From assembly GCF_003173735.1 (NCBI RefSeq), contig NZ_CP029551.1:3186001-3250000 (forward strand): a stretch of 64,000 bases of DNA, read 5' to 3'. The notes beneath the pieces were generated by a model that was not told where the DNA came from, did not search any database, and saw nothing but the letters and a program-made list of their open reading frames with translations. Both the position numbers and the translations under genes were made by a program. The DNA comes from Methylobacterium radiodurans (GTDB lineage Bacteria; Pseudomonadota; Alphaproteobacteria; Rhizobiales; Beijerinckiaceae). Shown here in pieces: positions 9,415 through 18,294 of this stretch (position 1 is its first letter; the number at the start of each line of letters is the position of its first letter).

Positions 9415-9786
9415 TCAGGCGGCCTTGGCGGCCGGCAGGGCGGCCTTGGCCTTCTCGACGACGACGGCGAAGCTCGCCGGCTCGTGGATGGCGAGCTCCG
9501 AGAGCGCCTTGCGGTCGACGACGATGCCGGATTTGGCCAGGCCGTCGATGAAGCGCGAGTAGGTCAGGCCGTGCTCGCGGACCGCGGCGTTGAGGCGCTG
9601 GATCCAGAGGGCGCGGAAGGTGCGCTTCTTGTTCTTGCGGTCGCGGTAGGCATACTGCATGCCCTTCTCGACCGCCTGCTTGGCGATGCGGATCGTATTC
9701 TTGCGGCGGCCGTAATAGCCCTTGGCGGCCTTCAGAACCTTCTTGTGCTTCGCGTGACTCGTCACGCCGCGCTTGACGCGGGCCAT
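9415..9786 (-). CDS. rplT: 50S ribosomal protein L20
   Basis: 123-aa r-protein that binds 23S rRNA early in 50S assembly. The basic N-terminus [19 protein letters not shown] and the [22 protein letters not shown] helix are characteristic. A short C-terminal alanine-rich extension is present, as in relatives. It lies 51 bp downstream of rpmI. In E. coli L20 represses its own operon by binding the leader; whether that holds here cannot be read directly. Confidence 0.98.
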   Translation of the reverse strand: MARVKRGVTSHAKHKKVLKAAKGYYGRRKNTIRIAKQAVEKGMQYAYRDRKNKKRTFRALWIQRLNAAVREHGLTYSRFIDGLAKSGIVVDRKALSELAIHEPASFAVVVEKAKAALPAAKAA

Positions 9787-9837
9787 GGGATATCTCCTGG
9801 ATTACGAAAAAGACAGATCGCTCGGGTGGTGAAGGAC

Positions 9838-10041
9838 TTACCGCTGGTTGGGCAGGAAGTACTTCTTCACGTTGGCGGCATCGCCCTCGAACAGGGTCGT
9901 GGTGCCGCGCAGGTTGCGGATCTGCTTCGTGGTCCGCTTGATCATCCCGTGGCGCTTGCCGGCCTGGGCGTACATCACCTTGCCGGTGCCGGTGATCTTG
10001 AAGCGCTTCTTGGCGCCCGACTTGGTCTTCAGCTTGGGCAT
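9838..10041 (-). CDS. rpmI: 50S ribosomal protein L35
   Basis: 67-aa small basic r-protein of the large subunit, starting [15 protein letters not shown] and ending FLPNQR; normal length. The ATG at 10041 is the family start, preceded by a GGAGAG-type site. First gene of the rpmI-rplT unit, divergent from the glycosyltransferase gene 380 bp away, so that gap should hold its promoter and any L20 leader target. Confidence 0.97.
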   Translation of the reverse strand: MPKLKTKSGAKKRFKITGTGKVMYAQAGKRHGMIKRTTKQIRNLRGTTTLFEGDAANVKKYFLPNQR

Positions 10042-10421
10042 TTGGCTCTCCGATGCGCAATGCCCTCCGTCCGGTGTCCGGGGAGGTGTGCGCGAAGTTG
10101 CTTCTGGTGGAGCAGCACGAGCCGCCACGGCAGCCCTACGGCCGGGCGGTTCGACGCGGGGCGGCTTATGACAGAAACGAGACGCCGCATCAATGGGCGC
10201 GCGGTCGGTCCGCCTTCGAGGTGCCTGCGGCCAAGCTCGGGAGGGTAGGGCGCCCCGCGCTGTGGGGAAAGCGGGGAGGGCGTTGCGCGGCGCACAAAAC
10301 GTCCGTGACGGGCGCGGCGGTGCGGAACCATAAACCTTGGCCGTCCGTTCTGTTCATGTCCCACTCAGGCCCGACCGGGTTAGATCCCCGCAGCATTCCG
10401 GCCTTCACAGGAGACACTTTC
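10042..10421. other. Divergent intergenic region, no gene seen
   Basis: 380 bp between rpmI (minus) and the GT4 gene (plus). It should contain both promoters. I see no convincing -35/-10 pair, no small gene with a ribosome site, and no conserved RNA. The only start-associated signal is ACAGGAGAC just before the GTG at 10422. Confidence 0.5.
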
Positions 10422-11555
10422 GTGCGCATTGCCCAGATCGCTCCGCTCTCGGAGGCTGTGCCCCCGAAGTTCTACGGCGGCACCGAGCGCGTCGTCAGCT
10501 GGATCACCGAGGAGCTGGTCCGCCAGGGCCATGACGTCACGCTGTTCGCCAGCGGCGATTCGCAGACGAGCGCCAAGCTCGCCGCGTGCACGCCGGAGGG
10601 CCTGCGCCTGCTCGGCTACCGCGACCACACCGCGAGCCACCTCGCGATGCTGCATCAGGTCCATCGCCGGGCGCACGAGTTCGACATCCTGCACTTCCAC
10701 ATCGACCTGCTTCAGTACCCGATGTTCGAGGACCTGAACCACAAGTGCGTCACCACGATGCACGGCCGCCTCGACGTGCCGGACTTCATGCCGGTCTACC
10801 GCACCTTCACGGGCATGCCCCTGGTCTCGATCTCCGACAACCAGCGCCTGCCGATGCCGCCGGACGTGAACTGGATCTCGACGATCCATCACGGCCTGCC
10901 GAAGGAGAACTGCCCGTACTACCCCGAGTCGAAGGGCGGCTACCTCGCCTTCCTCGGCCGCATCTCGCCCGAGAAGCGCCCCGACCGCGCGATCGAGATG
11001 GCGATCCGCTCCGGCACGCCGCTGAAGATCGCCGCCAAGGTCGACAAGGCCGACCAGGATTACTGGGACGAGGTGATCGAGCCGATGATCCACCACCCGC
11101 TGGTGGAGTATATCGGCGAGATCAACGAGGAGCAGAAGAAGGACTTCCTCGGCAACGCGCTGGCGCTCGCCTTCCCGATCGACTGGCCGGAGCCCTTCGG
11201 CCTGGTGATGATTGAGGCGATGTCGGCCGGCACGCCGGTGATCGCCTTCCGCAACGGCTCGGTGCCCGAGGTGATCAAGGACGGCGTCGGCGGCGTGCTC
11301 TGCGACTCGATGGACGACGCGGTCGCCGCGGTCGCAAAGGTCAAGACCATGAGCCGGGCGGGCGTGCGCCAGCACTTCGAGACCGCCTTCACGGCCGAGT
11401 GCATGGTGAAGAAGTACGTGGCCGCCTACGAGCAGCTGATCGCCCGCCAGGGCGAGGTGATCCGGATGCCGAAGGCCGCCGCCTTCACGCCGAACCTGGG
11501 CGAGCTGAACGGCACCGCGCGCCCCGGCCTCTCGGTCGCCGCCATGCCGGTCTGA
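10422..11555 (+). CDS. Glycosyltransferase family 4 protein
   Basis: 377-aa GT-B glycosyltransferase. It begins MRIAQIAPLSEAVPPKFYGG followed by TERVVSWI, the glycogen-synthase/GT4-like N-terminal pattern. The C-terminal domain has FLGRISPEKRPDRAIE and the EX7E motif EPFGLVMIE. The GTG at 10422 has AGGAG 8 bases upstream and gives the family N-terminus, so it is preferred to an upstream ATG at 10356. It sits just before a glycogen-debranching-type glucosidase, a combination seen in other Rhizobiales, suggesting a shared role in alpha-glucan or stress-related sugar metabolism (inference). Confidence 0.9.
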   Translation: MRIAQIAPLSEAVPPKFYGGTERVVSWITEELVRQGHDVTLFASGDSQTSAKLAACTPEGLRLLGYRDHTASHLAMLHQVHRRAHEFDILHFHIDLLQYPMFEDLNHKCVTTMHGRLDVPDFMPVYRTFTGMPLVSISDNQRLPMPPDVNWISTIHHGLPKENCPYYPESKGGYLAFLGRISPEKRPDRAIEMAIRSGTPLKIAAKVDKADQDYWDEVIEPMIHHPLVEYIGEINEEQKKDFLGNALALAFPIDWPEPFGLVMIEAMSAGTPVIAFRNGSVPEVIKDGVGGVLCDSMDDAVAAVAKVKTMSRAGVRQHFETAFTAECMVKKYVAAYEQLIARQGEVIRMPKAAAFTPNLGELNGTARPGLSVAAMPV

Positions 11556-11648
11556 AGACCGGCACGGCACGGGTCTCGCAAAGACGTCGGCCGGGGTGCG
11601 ATTCGCCCTGGCCGATGCCGCGGAACCGCCTAACTCAGACGGTCACAA

Positions 11649-11678
11649 GGGCCGCCGCATCGCCCGATGCGGCGGCCC
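11649..11678 (+). terminator. Strong hairpin between GT4 and glucosidase genes
   Basis: GGGCCGCCGCAT and ATGCGGCGGCCC form a perfect 12-bp stem with a 6-base loop, 48 bases before the glucosidase ATG. There is no T-tract on the plus strand, so it may be a processing or attenuation hairpin rather than an intrinsic terminator. Confidence 0.45.
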
Positions 11679-11725
11679 TGTCGATTCGCATCCTCGACAC
11701 AGGCCCGAACCGGAGAGCTGAGCGC

Positions 11726-14044
11726 ATGGCGGAGAGCGTGACGAAGGTGCAGGCGGTGACGCAGGCGGCCCTGCGCGGCTTCCAGGACGCGGACGAGGTG
11801 CTGCCGCCCTACCACATCGAGGCGCAGACCTCGCTGACGGAGCGGCCGCTCCGCTCCCTCAAGTTCGGCGAATCCTTCGCGGTGCTCGACGCCTACGGCG
11901 ATATCGGCATGCAGCCCGGCCCCGAGGGCGTGTACTTCCAGGACACCCGCTACCTGTCGCGTCTGGAGCTGACGATCGAGGACCAGCGCCCGCTGATGCT
12001 GTCCTCGGTGATGCAGGACGACAACGGCGCGCTCAGCGTCGACATGACGACGCCCGACATCCGCCTCGACGGGCAGGACGAGATCACGATCCCCCGGGAG
12101 GTGATCGCGATCGAGCGCACCAAGTTCCTGTTCCGCGGCGCCTGCTACGACCGGATCGGCCTGCGCTCCTACGATTCGCGCCACCGCACCCTGAAGATCG
12201 CGGTGGCGTTCGACGCCGATTACCGCGACCTGTTCGAGGTGCGCGGCACCGACCGGCAAAAGCGCGGCAAGCGCGCCGTGCAGGTGGCGAGCGGCACGGA
12301 GGTACAGTTCCGCTACGTCGGCCTCGACGAGATCGTGCGCACCACCTCCCTGCATTTCGGCCCGGAGCCGAAGAGCCTGGAGCCGGGCCGCGCCGTGTTC
12401 GAGGTGTCGCTGCCGCCGGGCGGGCGCTGCTCGCTCTTCGTGCGCGTGGTGTTCGAGGCGCACAAGGCCTTCACCAGCGCGCCCGCGGCCGATCAGGTCG
12501 GCGAGGACGCCGCCGCCAAGCTGTCGCTGGCGGCCGGCAGCAGCCACGCCAAGCCGCCGAAGGGCCTCTCCGAGGGCACGATCTTCGCCCGCGCCTACCG
12601 GGACACGCGGCGCGACCAGCGGGCGCTGACGGCGGGCATCACCACGATCATCTCCTCGAACGACCAGTTCAACGAGGGCGCCTGCCGGGCGACCGCCGAC
12701 CTCTACATGCTGGCGAGCCGCACCCCGGAGGGCATCTACCCCTTCGCGGGCATCCCCTGGTACTCCACGGTGTTCGGGCGCGACGGCATCATCACGGCGA
12801 TGATGGCGCTGTGGATCGACCCGAACTTCGCCAAGGGCGTGCTCGGATACCTCGCGGCAACGCAGGCCAAGGCTGTCGACCCCGCCGCCGACGCCCAGCC
12901 CGGCAAGGTGCTGCACGAGACGCGGCGCGGCGAGATGGCGATGCTCGGCGAGGTGCCGTTCCGGCACTATTACGGCACGATCGACGGCACGCCGCTCTTC
13001 GTGATGCTGGCCTGGGAGTATTATTCGGTCACCGGCGACCGCGAGACCATCGCGAAGGTCTGGCCGGCGCTCGAACTCGCCCTCGCCTGGATGAACACCT
13101 ACGGCGACCGGGACGGCGACGGCTTCGTCGAGTACGCCCGCGACACCGACAAGGGCCTTGAGAACCAGGGCTGGAAGGACAGCCACGACTCGATCTTCCA
13201 CACGGATGGGCATCTGGCCAAGGGCCCGATCGCGCTCTGCGAGGTGCAGGGCTACGTCTACGCCGCCAAGAACGGCATGGCGAAGCTGGCCGCGATGCTG
13301 GGCCACGACGACTTGGCCCAGACGCTGACGGAAGAGGCGCGCTCCTTGCGCGAAAAGTTCGACGCGGCGTTCTGGAACGAGGAGATCGGCACCTACGCGC
13401 TGGCGCTGGACGGCGAGAAGCGGCAATGCGCGGTGCGCTCGTCGAATGCCGGCCACGCGCTCTTCACCGGCATCGCGCTCCCGGAGCGCGCGGCGCGGGT
13501 CGCCGAGAACCTGCTCTCAAAGGACGGCTTCAACGGCTGGGGCGTGCGCACGATCGCCCGCGGCGAGGCGCGCTACAACCCGATGTCCTACCACAACGGC
13601 TCGATCTGGCCGCACGACAACGCGATGATCGCGATGGGGCTCGCCCGCTACGACCTGAAGCCGGAGGCGGCGCGCATCTTCCAGGGCATGTTCGAGACCT
13701 CGCTCTACCAGGATGCCAAGCGCCTGCCGGAGCTGTTCTGCGGCTTCATGCGCCGCCGCCAGCGCGGTCCGGTCTCCTACCCGGTGGCCTGCAGCCCGCA
13801 GGCCTGGGCGGCGGCCGCGCCCTTCGCGTTCCTGGCCGCCTGCCTCGGGATGGAGCTCGACCACGGGCGCAACCGCGTGCGCTTCCGCAACCCGATCCTG
13901 CCGCCCTTCCTCGACGGGATCTCGATCTTCAACCTGAAGCTCGGGGCGAGCCGCCTCGACCTGCGCCTGCAGCGGCACGAGAACGACGTGACCGTCAGCG
14001 TGCTGCGCCGGACGGGCGACGCGCAGGTGGCGATGGTGAAGTGA
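11726..14044 (+). CDS. Amylo-alpha-1,6-glucosidase (glycogen debranching type)
   Basis: 772-aa predicted cytoplasmic glucosidase. The N-terminal beta-rich GDE-N domain (about 35-290, with YFQDTRYLSRLELTIED) precedes an (alpha/alpha)6 barrel (about 310-760). Barrel features include WYSTVFGRDGIITAMM, WKDSHDSIFHTDG and NPMSYHNGSIWPHDNAMIA, where the acidic residues of the active site lie in this family. It probably hydrolyses alpha-1,6 branches or related alpha-glucosides. The ATG at 11726 opens the conserved N-terminus. It follows the GT4 gene; its last 50 bp overlap the 3' end of the convergent PilZ gene. Confidence 0.9.
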   Translation: MAESVTKVQAVTQAALRGFQDADEVLPPYHIEAQTSLTERPLRSLKFGESFAVLDAYGDIGMQPGPEGVYFQDTRYLSRLELTIEDQRPLMLSSVMQDDNGALSVDMTTPDIRLDGQDEITIPREVIAIERTKFLFRGACYDRIGLRSYDSRHRTLKIAVAFDADYRDLFEVRGTDRQKRGKRAVQVASGTEVQFRYVGLDEIVRTTSLHFGPEPKSLEPGRAVFEVSLPPGGRCSLFVRVVFEAHKAFTSAPAADQVGEDAAAKLSLAAGSSHAKPPKGLSEGTIFARAYRDTRRDQRALTAGITTIISSNDQFNEGACRATADLYMLASRTPEGIYPFAGIPWYSTVFGRDGIITAMMALWIDPNFAKGVLGYLAATQAKAVDPAADAQPGKVLHETRRGEMAMLGEVPFRHYYGTIDGTPLFVMLAWEYYSVTGDRETIAKVWPALELALAWMNTYGDRDGDGFVEYARDTDKGLENQGWKDSHDSIFHTDGHLAKGPIALCEVQGYVYAAKNGMAKLAAMLGHDDLAQTLTEEARSLREKFDAAFWNEEIGTYALALDGEKRQCAVRSSNAGHALFTGIALPERAARVAENLLSKDGFNGWGVRTIARGEARYNPMSYHNGSIWPHDNAMIAMGLARYDLKPEAARIFQGMFETSLYQDAKRLPELFCGFMRRRQRGPVSYPVACSPQAWAAAAPFAFLAACLGMELDHGRNRVRFRNPILPPFLDGISIFNLKLGASRLDLRLQRHENDVTVSVLRRTGDAQVAMVK

Positions 14045-14342
14045 GGTCGGCGCCCTGGCCGACCTCCAGCATCACGCCGGCGAAGTCGCCGTGCTGCCAG
14101 ACCCGCCGCACCCGGAAGGGGTGCTCGAACCGGGCGACCTGCAGCCGGAACGTCTCGGCGAGCGAGTGGCGGCGGGCGATCGACAGCCGCGCGCCGCCCG
14201 TCGAGATGTCGCGGATCACGCAGACCTGCACGGTGCCGTCCGGCAGCAGGGCCGAGGCCGGGATCAACGCCGGGACGCGCGGGGCGCCGCGGCGGCCCTG
14301 GCCGGCGGGATCGCGCGCGTCTCCGGTCTCGGCGGAACTCAT
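13995..14342 (-). CDS. PilZ domain protein
   Basis: 115-aa protein built round one PilZ domain, the c-di-GMP-binding module. The basic RRGAPRVP segment and the D-x-S-x-x-G motif (RDISTGGARLS) at about residues 18-55 match the ligand-binding elements, followed by a beta-barrel strand set to about residue 98. The start is uncertain: the ATG at 14342 fits the domain but lacks a clear ribosome site; an ATG at 14420 would add 26 residues. Its 3' end overlaps the convergent glucosidase gene by 50 bp. Likely a c-di-GMP effector; target unknown. Confidence 0.78.
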   Translation of the reverse strand: MSSAETGDARDPAGQGRRGAPRVPALIPASALLPDGTVQVCVIRDISTGGARLSIARRHSLAETFRLQVARFEHPFRVRRVWQHGDFAGVMLEVGQGADLTSPSPPARRPSGAAR

Positions 14343-14550
14343 GGACGGCACGTCGGGGGCGGGTCGGCGGCGGCGCTCCGGCCCCGTGCGGAACGCTGGG
14401 CTCCACACAGCACGCCGCATGTAAAGCTCGGCTTGCACCGATCGTCGAAACTCGCCCGTATCGGTCCGAAAGGCCGCGCCGTCCCGCGTCCCGGCTGGCG
14501 CCGCCGGGCCCGTCTCTCCTAAAGGGGCGGACCACCTGCGGGAAGATCCG

Positions 14551-15708
14551 ATGCCCTCCGACGCCCTCGCCCTCGCCCAGGCCCTGATCCGCTGCCCCTC
14601 GGTGACCCCGGAGGAGGGCGGCGCCCTCGCTCTCCTCGCCCGCGTGCTCGGGGAGGCGGGCTTCGCGGTGGAGCGGCCGGTCTTCTCGGAGCCGGGCACC
14701 CCGGACATCCAGAACCTCTACGCCCGCCTCGGCACCGAGGCCCCCTGCCTCGTCTTCGCCGGGCACACCGATGTCGTGCCGCCGGGCGACGCGGGCTCCT
14801 GGCGGCACGACCCGTTCGGCGGCGCGGTGGCGGACGGGATGCTCTACGGGCGCGGCGCCGCCGACATGAAGGGCGGCATCGCCTGCTGGCTCGCCGCGAC
14901 GCTGGCCCATCTGCGCGAGCACGGCGCGCCCGCGGGCTCGATCGCCGTCCTGATCACGGGCGACGAGGAGGGGCCGGCGGTCAACGGCACCGTGAAGCTC
15001 CTCGACTGGGCGCGAGCGCGCGGCGAGCGCTTCGATCACTGCGTGCTGGGCGAGCCCACGAACCCGTCGGCGCTCGGCGACATGATCAAGATCGGCCGGC
15101 GCGGCTCGCTCACCGGCAGGGTCACCGTGCACGGGCGCCAGGGCCACGTCGCCTACCCGCACCGGGCCGAGAACCCGATCCCCGGGATGCTGCGCCTCGC
15201 CGCCGCGCTGCTGGCCGAGCCGCTCGACGGGGGCACGGCGCATTTCGACGCCTCGAACCTCGAATTCACCACGCTCGACGTCGGCAACCCGGCCACCAAC
15301 GTGATCCCGGCCGAGGCGCGGGCCACCTTCAACATCCGCTTCAACGACAGGTGGACGGCCGAGACGCTCGGCGCCGAGATCCGGGCGCGCCTGGAGCGGG
15401 CGGCCGGCAACGCGGTCCGCTACAGCCTCGACCTGCTGCCCTCGAACTCACCGGCCTTCCTGACTCGGCCCGACGCCTTCGTGGACCTCGTCTCCGACGC
15501 GATCCTGGCCGAGACCGGCCGGCGCCCGGCGCTCTCGACCACGGGGGGCACCTCGGACGCCCGCTTCATCAAGGATGCCTGCCCGGTCATCGAGTTCGGC
15601 CTCGTCGGCGAGACCATGCACCAGGTCGACGAGTGCGTGGCGGTGGCCGACTTGGAGCGGCTCACCGCGATCTACCGCCGGGTGCTCGCAGCCTATTTCG
15701 CGCGCTGA
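14551..15708 (+). CDS. dapE: Succinyl-diaminopimelate desuccinylase
   Basis: 385-aa M20-family zinc hydrolase that removes succinate from N-succinyl-LL-diaminopimelate in lysine and peptidoglycan-precursor synthesis. Metal ligands appear in [12 protein letters not shown] and [10 protein letters not shown], the catalytic Glu pair in ITGDEEGPA, and a late His in [12 protein letters not shown]. The dimerisation domain lies at about 180-290. Length and motifs fit DapE well. It stands alone, divergent from the PilZ gene. Confidence 0.95.
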   Translation: MPSDALALAQALIRCPSVTPEEGGALALLARVLGEAGFAVERPVFSEPGTPDIQNLYARLGTEAPCLVFAGHTDVVPPGDAGSWRHDPFGGAVADGMLYGRGAADMKGGIACWLAATLAHLREHGAPAGSIAVLITGDEEGPAVNGTVKLLDWARARGERFDHCVLGEPTNPSALGDMIKIGRRGSLTGRVTVHGRQGHVAYPHRAENPIPGMLRLAAALLAEPLDGGTAHFDASNLEFTTLDVGNPATNVIPAEARATFNIRFNDRWTAETLGAEIRARLERAAGNAVRYSLDLLPSNSPAFLTRPDAFVDLVSDAILAETGRRPALSTTGGTSDARFIKDACPVIEFGLVGETMHQVDECVAVADLERLTAIYRRVLAAYFAR

Positions 15709-15739
15709 CCGGCCAGCCGCCGGGCCCGCCCGGGAGGGC

Positions 15740-16633
15740 TCAGCCCGCCGGCGCGTAGCGTCGCACCATCTCGGCGCAGAAGGCGGCGTACTCGGCCGGG
15801 TCGAGCGGCGGGCTGGTGTGGTGCGGGCTGATGCCCCGGTGCTCGGGCGTGAAGCAGAAGGTCAGCGTCACGGAGAAGTCGCGCAGGGCCGCCATCTGGC
15901 GGTCGAACCAGTCGAGCGCGTTCGGCCGGAAGCTGTCGGCCCAGGAGAGCCCGGTGCGCAGGTGCGTCACGCCGAGGCGCTTCATCCAGTCGACCGCCGC
16001 GTCGAGGCGGTGGTCCTCGAAGTGAAACCACTGGCACAGGCCGAGATCGGGCGTGTGCCGGGCGAATTCCTCCAGCGCCAGCTTCGGCGTGCCGTCCTGG
16101 CGCAGCAGGCCCATGTGGAAGTGCCGGTAGTAGGAGGAGCCCTCGGCCTCCTTGTGGCGGGTGGTGGCCTCCCATTCCCGCGGCAGGTCGTAGAGGCTGT
16201 ACCAGTGGATGCGCGGGGCCTGGCCCTTCAGCAGCTCCGCCGTGCGGGCGCAGCCCCAGGCCTGGACCTCCTCGGCACCGAAGCTCGACACGCCGACCTC
16301 CGAGACCCAGACGGGGAGCGCGGTTACCGCCCGGATCTCGGCGATCCGCGCGGGCCATTCGTGGATCTGCCAGAGGTTCCAGTCGAGCGGGAAGCCGTGG
16401 ACCGCGACCGCCTCCAGGTGCTCCAGCACGCCGCGGGACGCCATGTTGCGGATGAAGACCGGATCGATCGGCGAGATGCCGCCGAGCACCCGCGGCAGGG
16501 TCGGGTTGACCGCGCGGATCGCGCGGGCCGCCCCCTTCACCATCTCGGCGAAGAGCATCCAGTCGGGGTCGAGCTCCGGGTCCCAGTGCGACTTGTTGTT
16601 GGGCTCGTTCCAGAGCATCACGGCTTCGATCAT
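15740..16633 (-). CDS. Clan GH-A glycoside hydrolase-like protein
   Basis: 297-aa TIM-barrel protein and last gene of the twelve-gene sugar operon. LWNEPN near residue 7 carries the acid/base Glu of clan GH-A, and VWVSEVG near residue 122 carries the nucleophile Glu, as in GH39/GH5-like beta-xylosidases. No signal peptide, so it is predicted cytoplasmic. The barrel appears to start abruptly at the first Glu strand, shorter than classical GH39 enzymes. Start and the methyltransferase stop overlap as ATGA. A xylosidase-type activity would suit the UDP-xylose-synthase-like gene in the same operon, but substrate is inferred. Confidence 0.72.
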   Translation of the reverse strand: MIEAVMLWNEPNNKSHWDPELDPDWMLFAEMVKGAARAIRAVNPTLPRVLGGISPIDPVFIRNMASRGVLEHLEAVAVHGFPLDWNLWQIHEWPARIAEIRAVTALPVWVSEVGVSSFGAEEVQAWGCARTAELLKGQAPRIHWYSLYDLPREWEATTRHKEAEGSSYYRHFHMGLLRQDGTPKLALEEFARHTPDLGLCQWFHFEDHRLDAAVDWMKRLGVTHLRTGLSWADSFRPNALDWFDRQMAALRDFSVTLTFCFTPEHRGISPHHTSPPLDPAEYAAFCAEMVRRYAPAG

Positions 16634-17415
16634 CGGCCCCCCTCGGCAGCGCGTGCCGGATAGACCGCCCCCGGTGCGTAGGGGAGCGGGGCGCTGCGGC
16701 AGATATAGACCTCGGCCTCGGGCCGGCTCTCGATGCGGAACCCTGAGGCCCGCAGCATCGCCTCGATGCCGGCGCGGTTGGGGATCCACCAGTTCGTCCA
16801 GTCGTGCGCGTATTCGCGCTCGACGAAGTGCAGCCGCGGGTAACCGGGCCGCTCGAACTGGTCCATCTCCCAGAAGTCGTAATCCTCCGCCAGCGGCTCG
16901 ACCGCGGGCGAGCCGCGCAGCATCGACTGGAACACGAAGAGGTCGGCCGCGACGTGCTCGCGGATCAGGTCGAGGGCCAGCAGCGGGTGGCGCAGGTGGT
17001 AGAGCACCCCCATGAACAGCACCACGTCGAAGCGCTCGGCCAGCGCCCCGACATCGTAGACGGAGAGGATACGGAACTCGACGTCGAGCCCGAGGCGCGC
17101 GGCGGCGAAGCGGCCTTGCGCGAGGTAATGCTCGTCGGAATCGAGCCCGAGCACGCGGGCGGCGCCGCGCCGCTTCATCTCCAGGCTGTAGAAGCCGCCG
17201 TTGCAGCCGATGTCGAGCACGCTGCGGCCGGTGAGGTCCTGCGGGATCGCGTGCGCGAAGCGGGCCCACTTCACCGCCGGGTAGTCGCCGAGGAAGTGGT
17301 CGGGCGCGGTCGCGACGCCGTCGATCGCGATGTTGTGGAACCAGGGCGCGAGCGCCGCTATCTCGCGGGCGAGGGCGGATCGGTCGTCCTGCGGGCCCGA
17401 GGCGACTGCGCTCAT
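16630..17415 (-). CDS. Class I SAM methyltransferase, CmoB-like
   Basis: 261-aa SAM-dependent methyltransferase. The SAM-binding motif I is VLDIGCNGGFYSLEMKRRGA (about 69-88), with an acidic motif II at LGLDSDE. Its N-terminus (WFHNIAIDGV, HFLGDYP) resembles CmoB and the TIGR04290 methyltransferase family. CmoB itself modifies tRNA wobble uridine, but the context of sugar enzymes suggests a glycan or sugar nucleotide substrate instead (inference). Its start overlaps the phosphatase stop (ATGA), and its stop overlaps the glycoside hydrolase start. Confidence 0.82.
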   Translation of the reverse strand: MSAVASGPQDDRSALAREIAALAPWFHNIAIDGVATAPDHFLGDYPAVKWARFAHAIPQDLTGRSVLDIGCNGGFYSLEMKRRGAARVLGLDSDEHYLAQGRFAAARLGLDVEFRILSVYDVGALAERFDVVLFMGVLYHLRHPLLALDLIREHVAADLFVFQSMLRGSPAVEPLAEDYDFWEMDQFERPGYPRLHFVEREYAHDWTNWWIPNRAGIEAMLRASGFRIESRPEAEVYICRSAPLPYAPGAVYPARAAEGGR

Positions 17416-18014
17416 GCGGGGCTCCGTTCGTTCCAGGCGACGAGCCGGCCGCCGCCGGGCCAGAGCGCGAATTCGCAGAGTCCAGCCGGCGACAGGGCGA
17501 GGCTGTCGTAGGCGTCGAGCCCGAGTCCGAGCAGCGCGAGCCCGGCGATCCGGATCGGCTCGGCATGGCTCACCAGGATCACGGGCGGCCCATCATGGCG
17601 GAAGCGGTCGAGCAGGGCGCCCATCCGGGCGGCGATCTCGGCGGCGCTCTCGCCCTCGGGCGGGCGGGCGCTGCCGCGGGCGGCGTTCCAGTGCCCCCAG
17701 CCGGGTTCGCCGTGCAGCTCGGCCAGCGGGCGGCCGGTCCAGGCGCCGACATCGACCTCGTGCAGGGCCTCCTCGGTCTCGACCCCGAGCCCCAGCGCCT
17801 CCGCAACGGCCGCGGCCGTCTCCTGGGCGCGCTCCAGCGGGCTCGCGAGGAGGCGGGGGCGATCCGCCCCGTCGAGGCGGGCGGTGATCAGGCGCGCGGC
17901 GGTCCGGGCCTCGGCGAGGCCGGTCGCGCTGAGGCGGACGCCGGGCATGCGGCCGCACAGGATCCGGTCGAGCCGGTCGTGGCTGCCGTGCCGGAGAAGG
18001 AAGATCTGCCTCAT
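17412..18014 (-). CDS. Histidine phosphatase family protein
   Basis: 200-aa member of the phosphoglycerate-mutase-like histidine phosphatase superfamily. The catalytic RHG triad lies at residues 8-10 (FLLRHGSHDR), the second Arg at about 60 (SPLERAQET), the acid at the DVGAWTGR segment, and the second His at SHAEP near 148. Such enzymes remove phosphate from small metabolites. Following an inositol-3-phosphate synthase in one operon, it might release free inositol or act on another sugar phosphate; this is inference. It is separated from the synthase by a 280-bp repeat-filled gap. Confidence 0.85.
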   Translation of the reverse strand: MRQIFLLRHGSHDRLDRILCGRMPGVRLSATGLAEARTAARLITARLDGADRPRLLASPLERAQETAAAVAEALGLGVETEEALHEVDVGAWTGRPLAELHGEPGWGHWNAARGSARPPEGESAAEIAARMGALLDRFRHDGPPVILVSHAEPIRIAGLALLGLGLDAYDSLALSPAGLCEFALWPGGGRLVAWNERSPA

Positions 18015-18085
18015 GCGGCGGTCCGGGCGGTGCGGCGGCAGCGCTCATCGGTCGGGCTCTCCCCCCGATGAAGGCCACGCGCTTT

Positions 18086-18257
18086 CCCTCCCCCCTCTGC
18101 GGGGGAGGGTACCCTGCGAAGCAGGGGGGGAGAGGGGAACCCGGCTTCCGAAGAGGGCGGAGCAGGCGTGAAGGCCAAAGCTCCATTCTGCCCCGTCGCA
18201 CCCCTCACCCGACCCCTGCTGACGCAGGGGCCACCCTCCCCCGCAGAGGGGGGAGGG
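18086..18257. repeat. Mosaic palindromic element inside the sugar operon
   Basis: The arms 18086-18110 and 18233-18257 are perfect 25-bp inverted copies (each a C-rich, G-rich block around CTCTGCGGGG or its complement). Inner segments around 18111-18130 (CCTGCGAAGCAGG) and 18212-18232 (CCCCTGCTGACGCAGGGG) form further stems. The element fills the only large gap in the twelve-gene operon. It resembles dispersed palindromic repeats of GC-rich Alphaproteobacteria; a related composite lies at 54271-54466. Confidence 0.85.
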
Positions 18258-18294
18258 AGGATCACGCGGGCGGCAGTCGATGGGCCCGCTCTCA

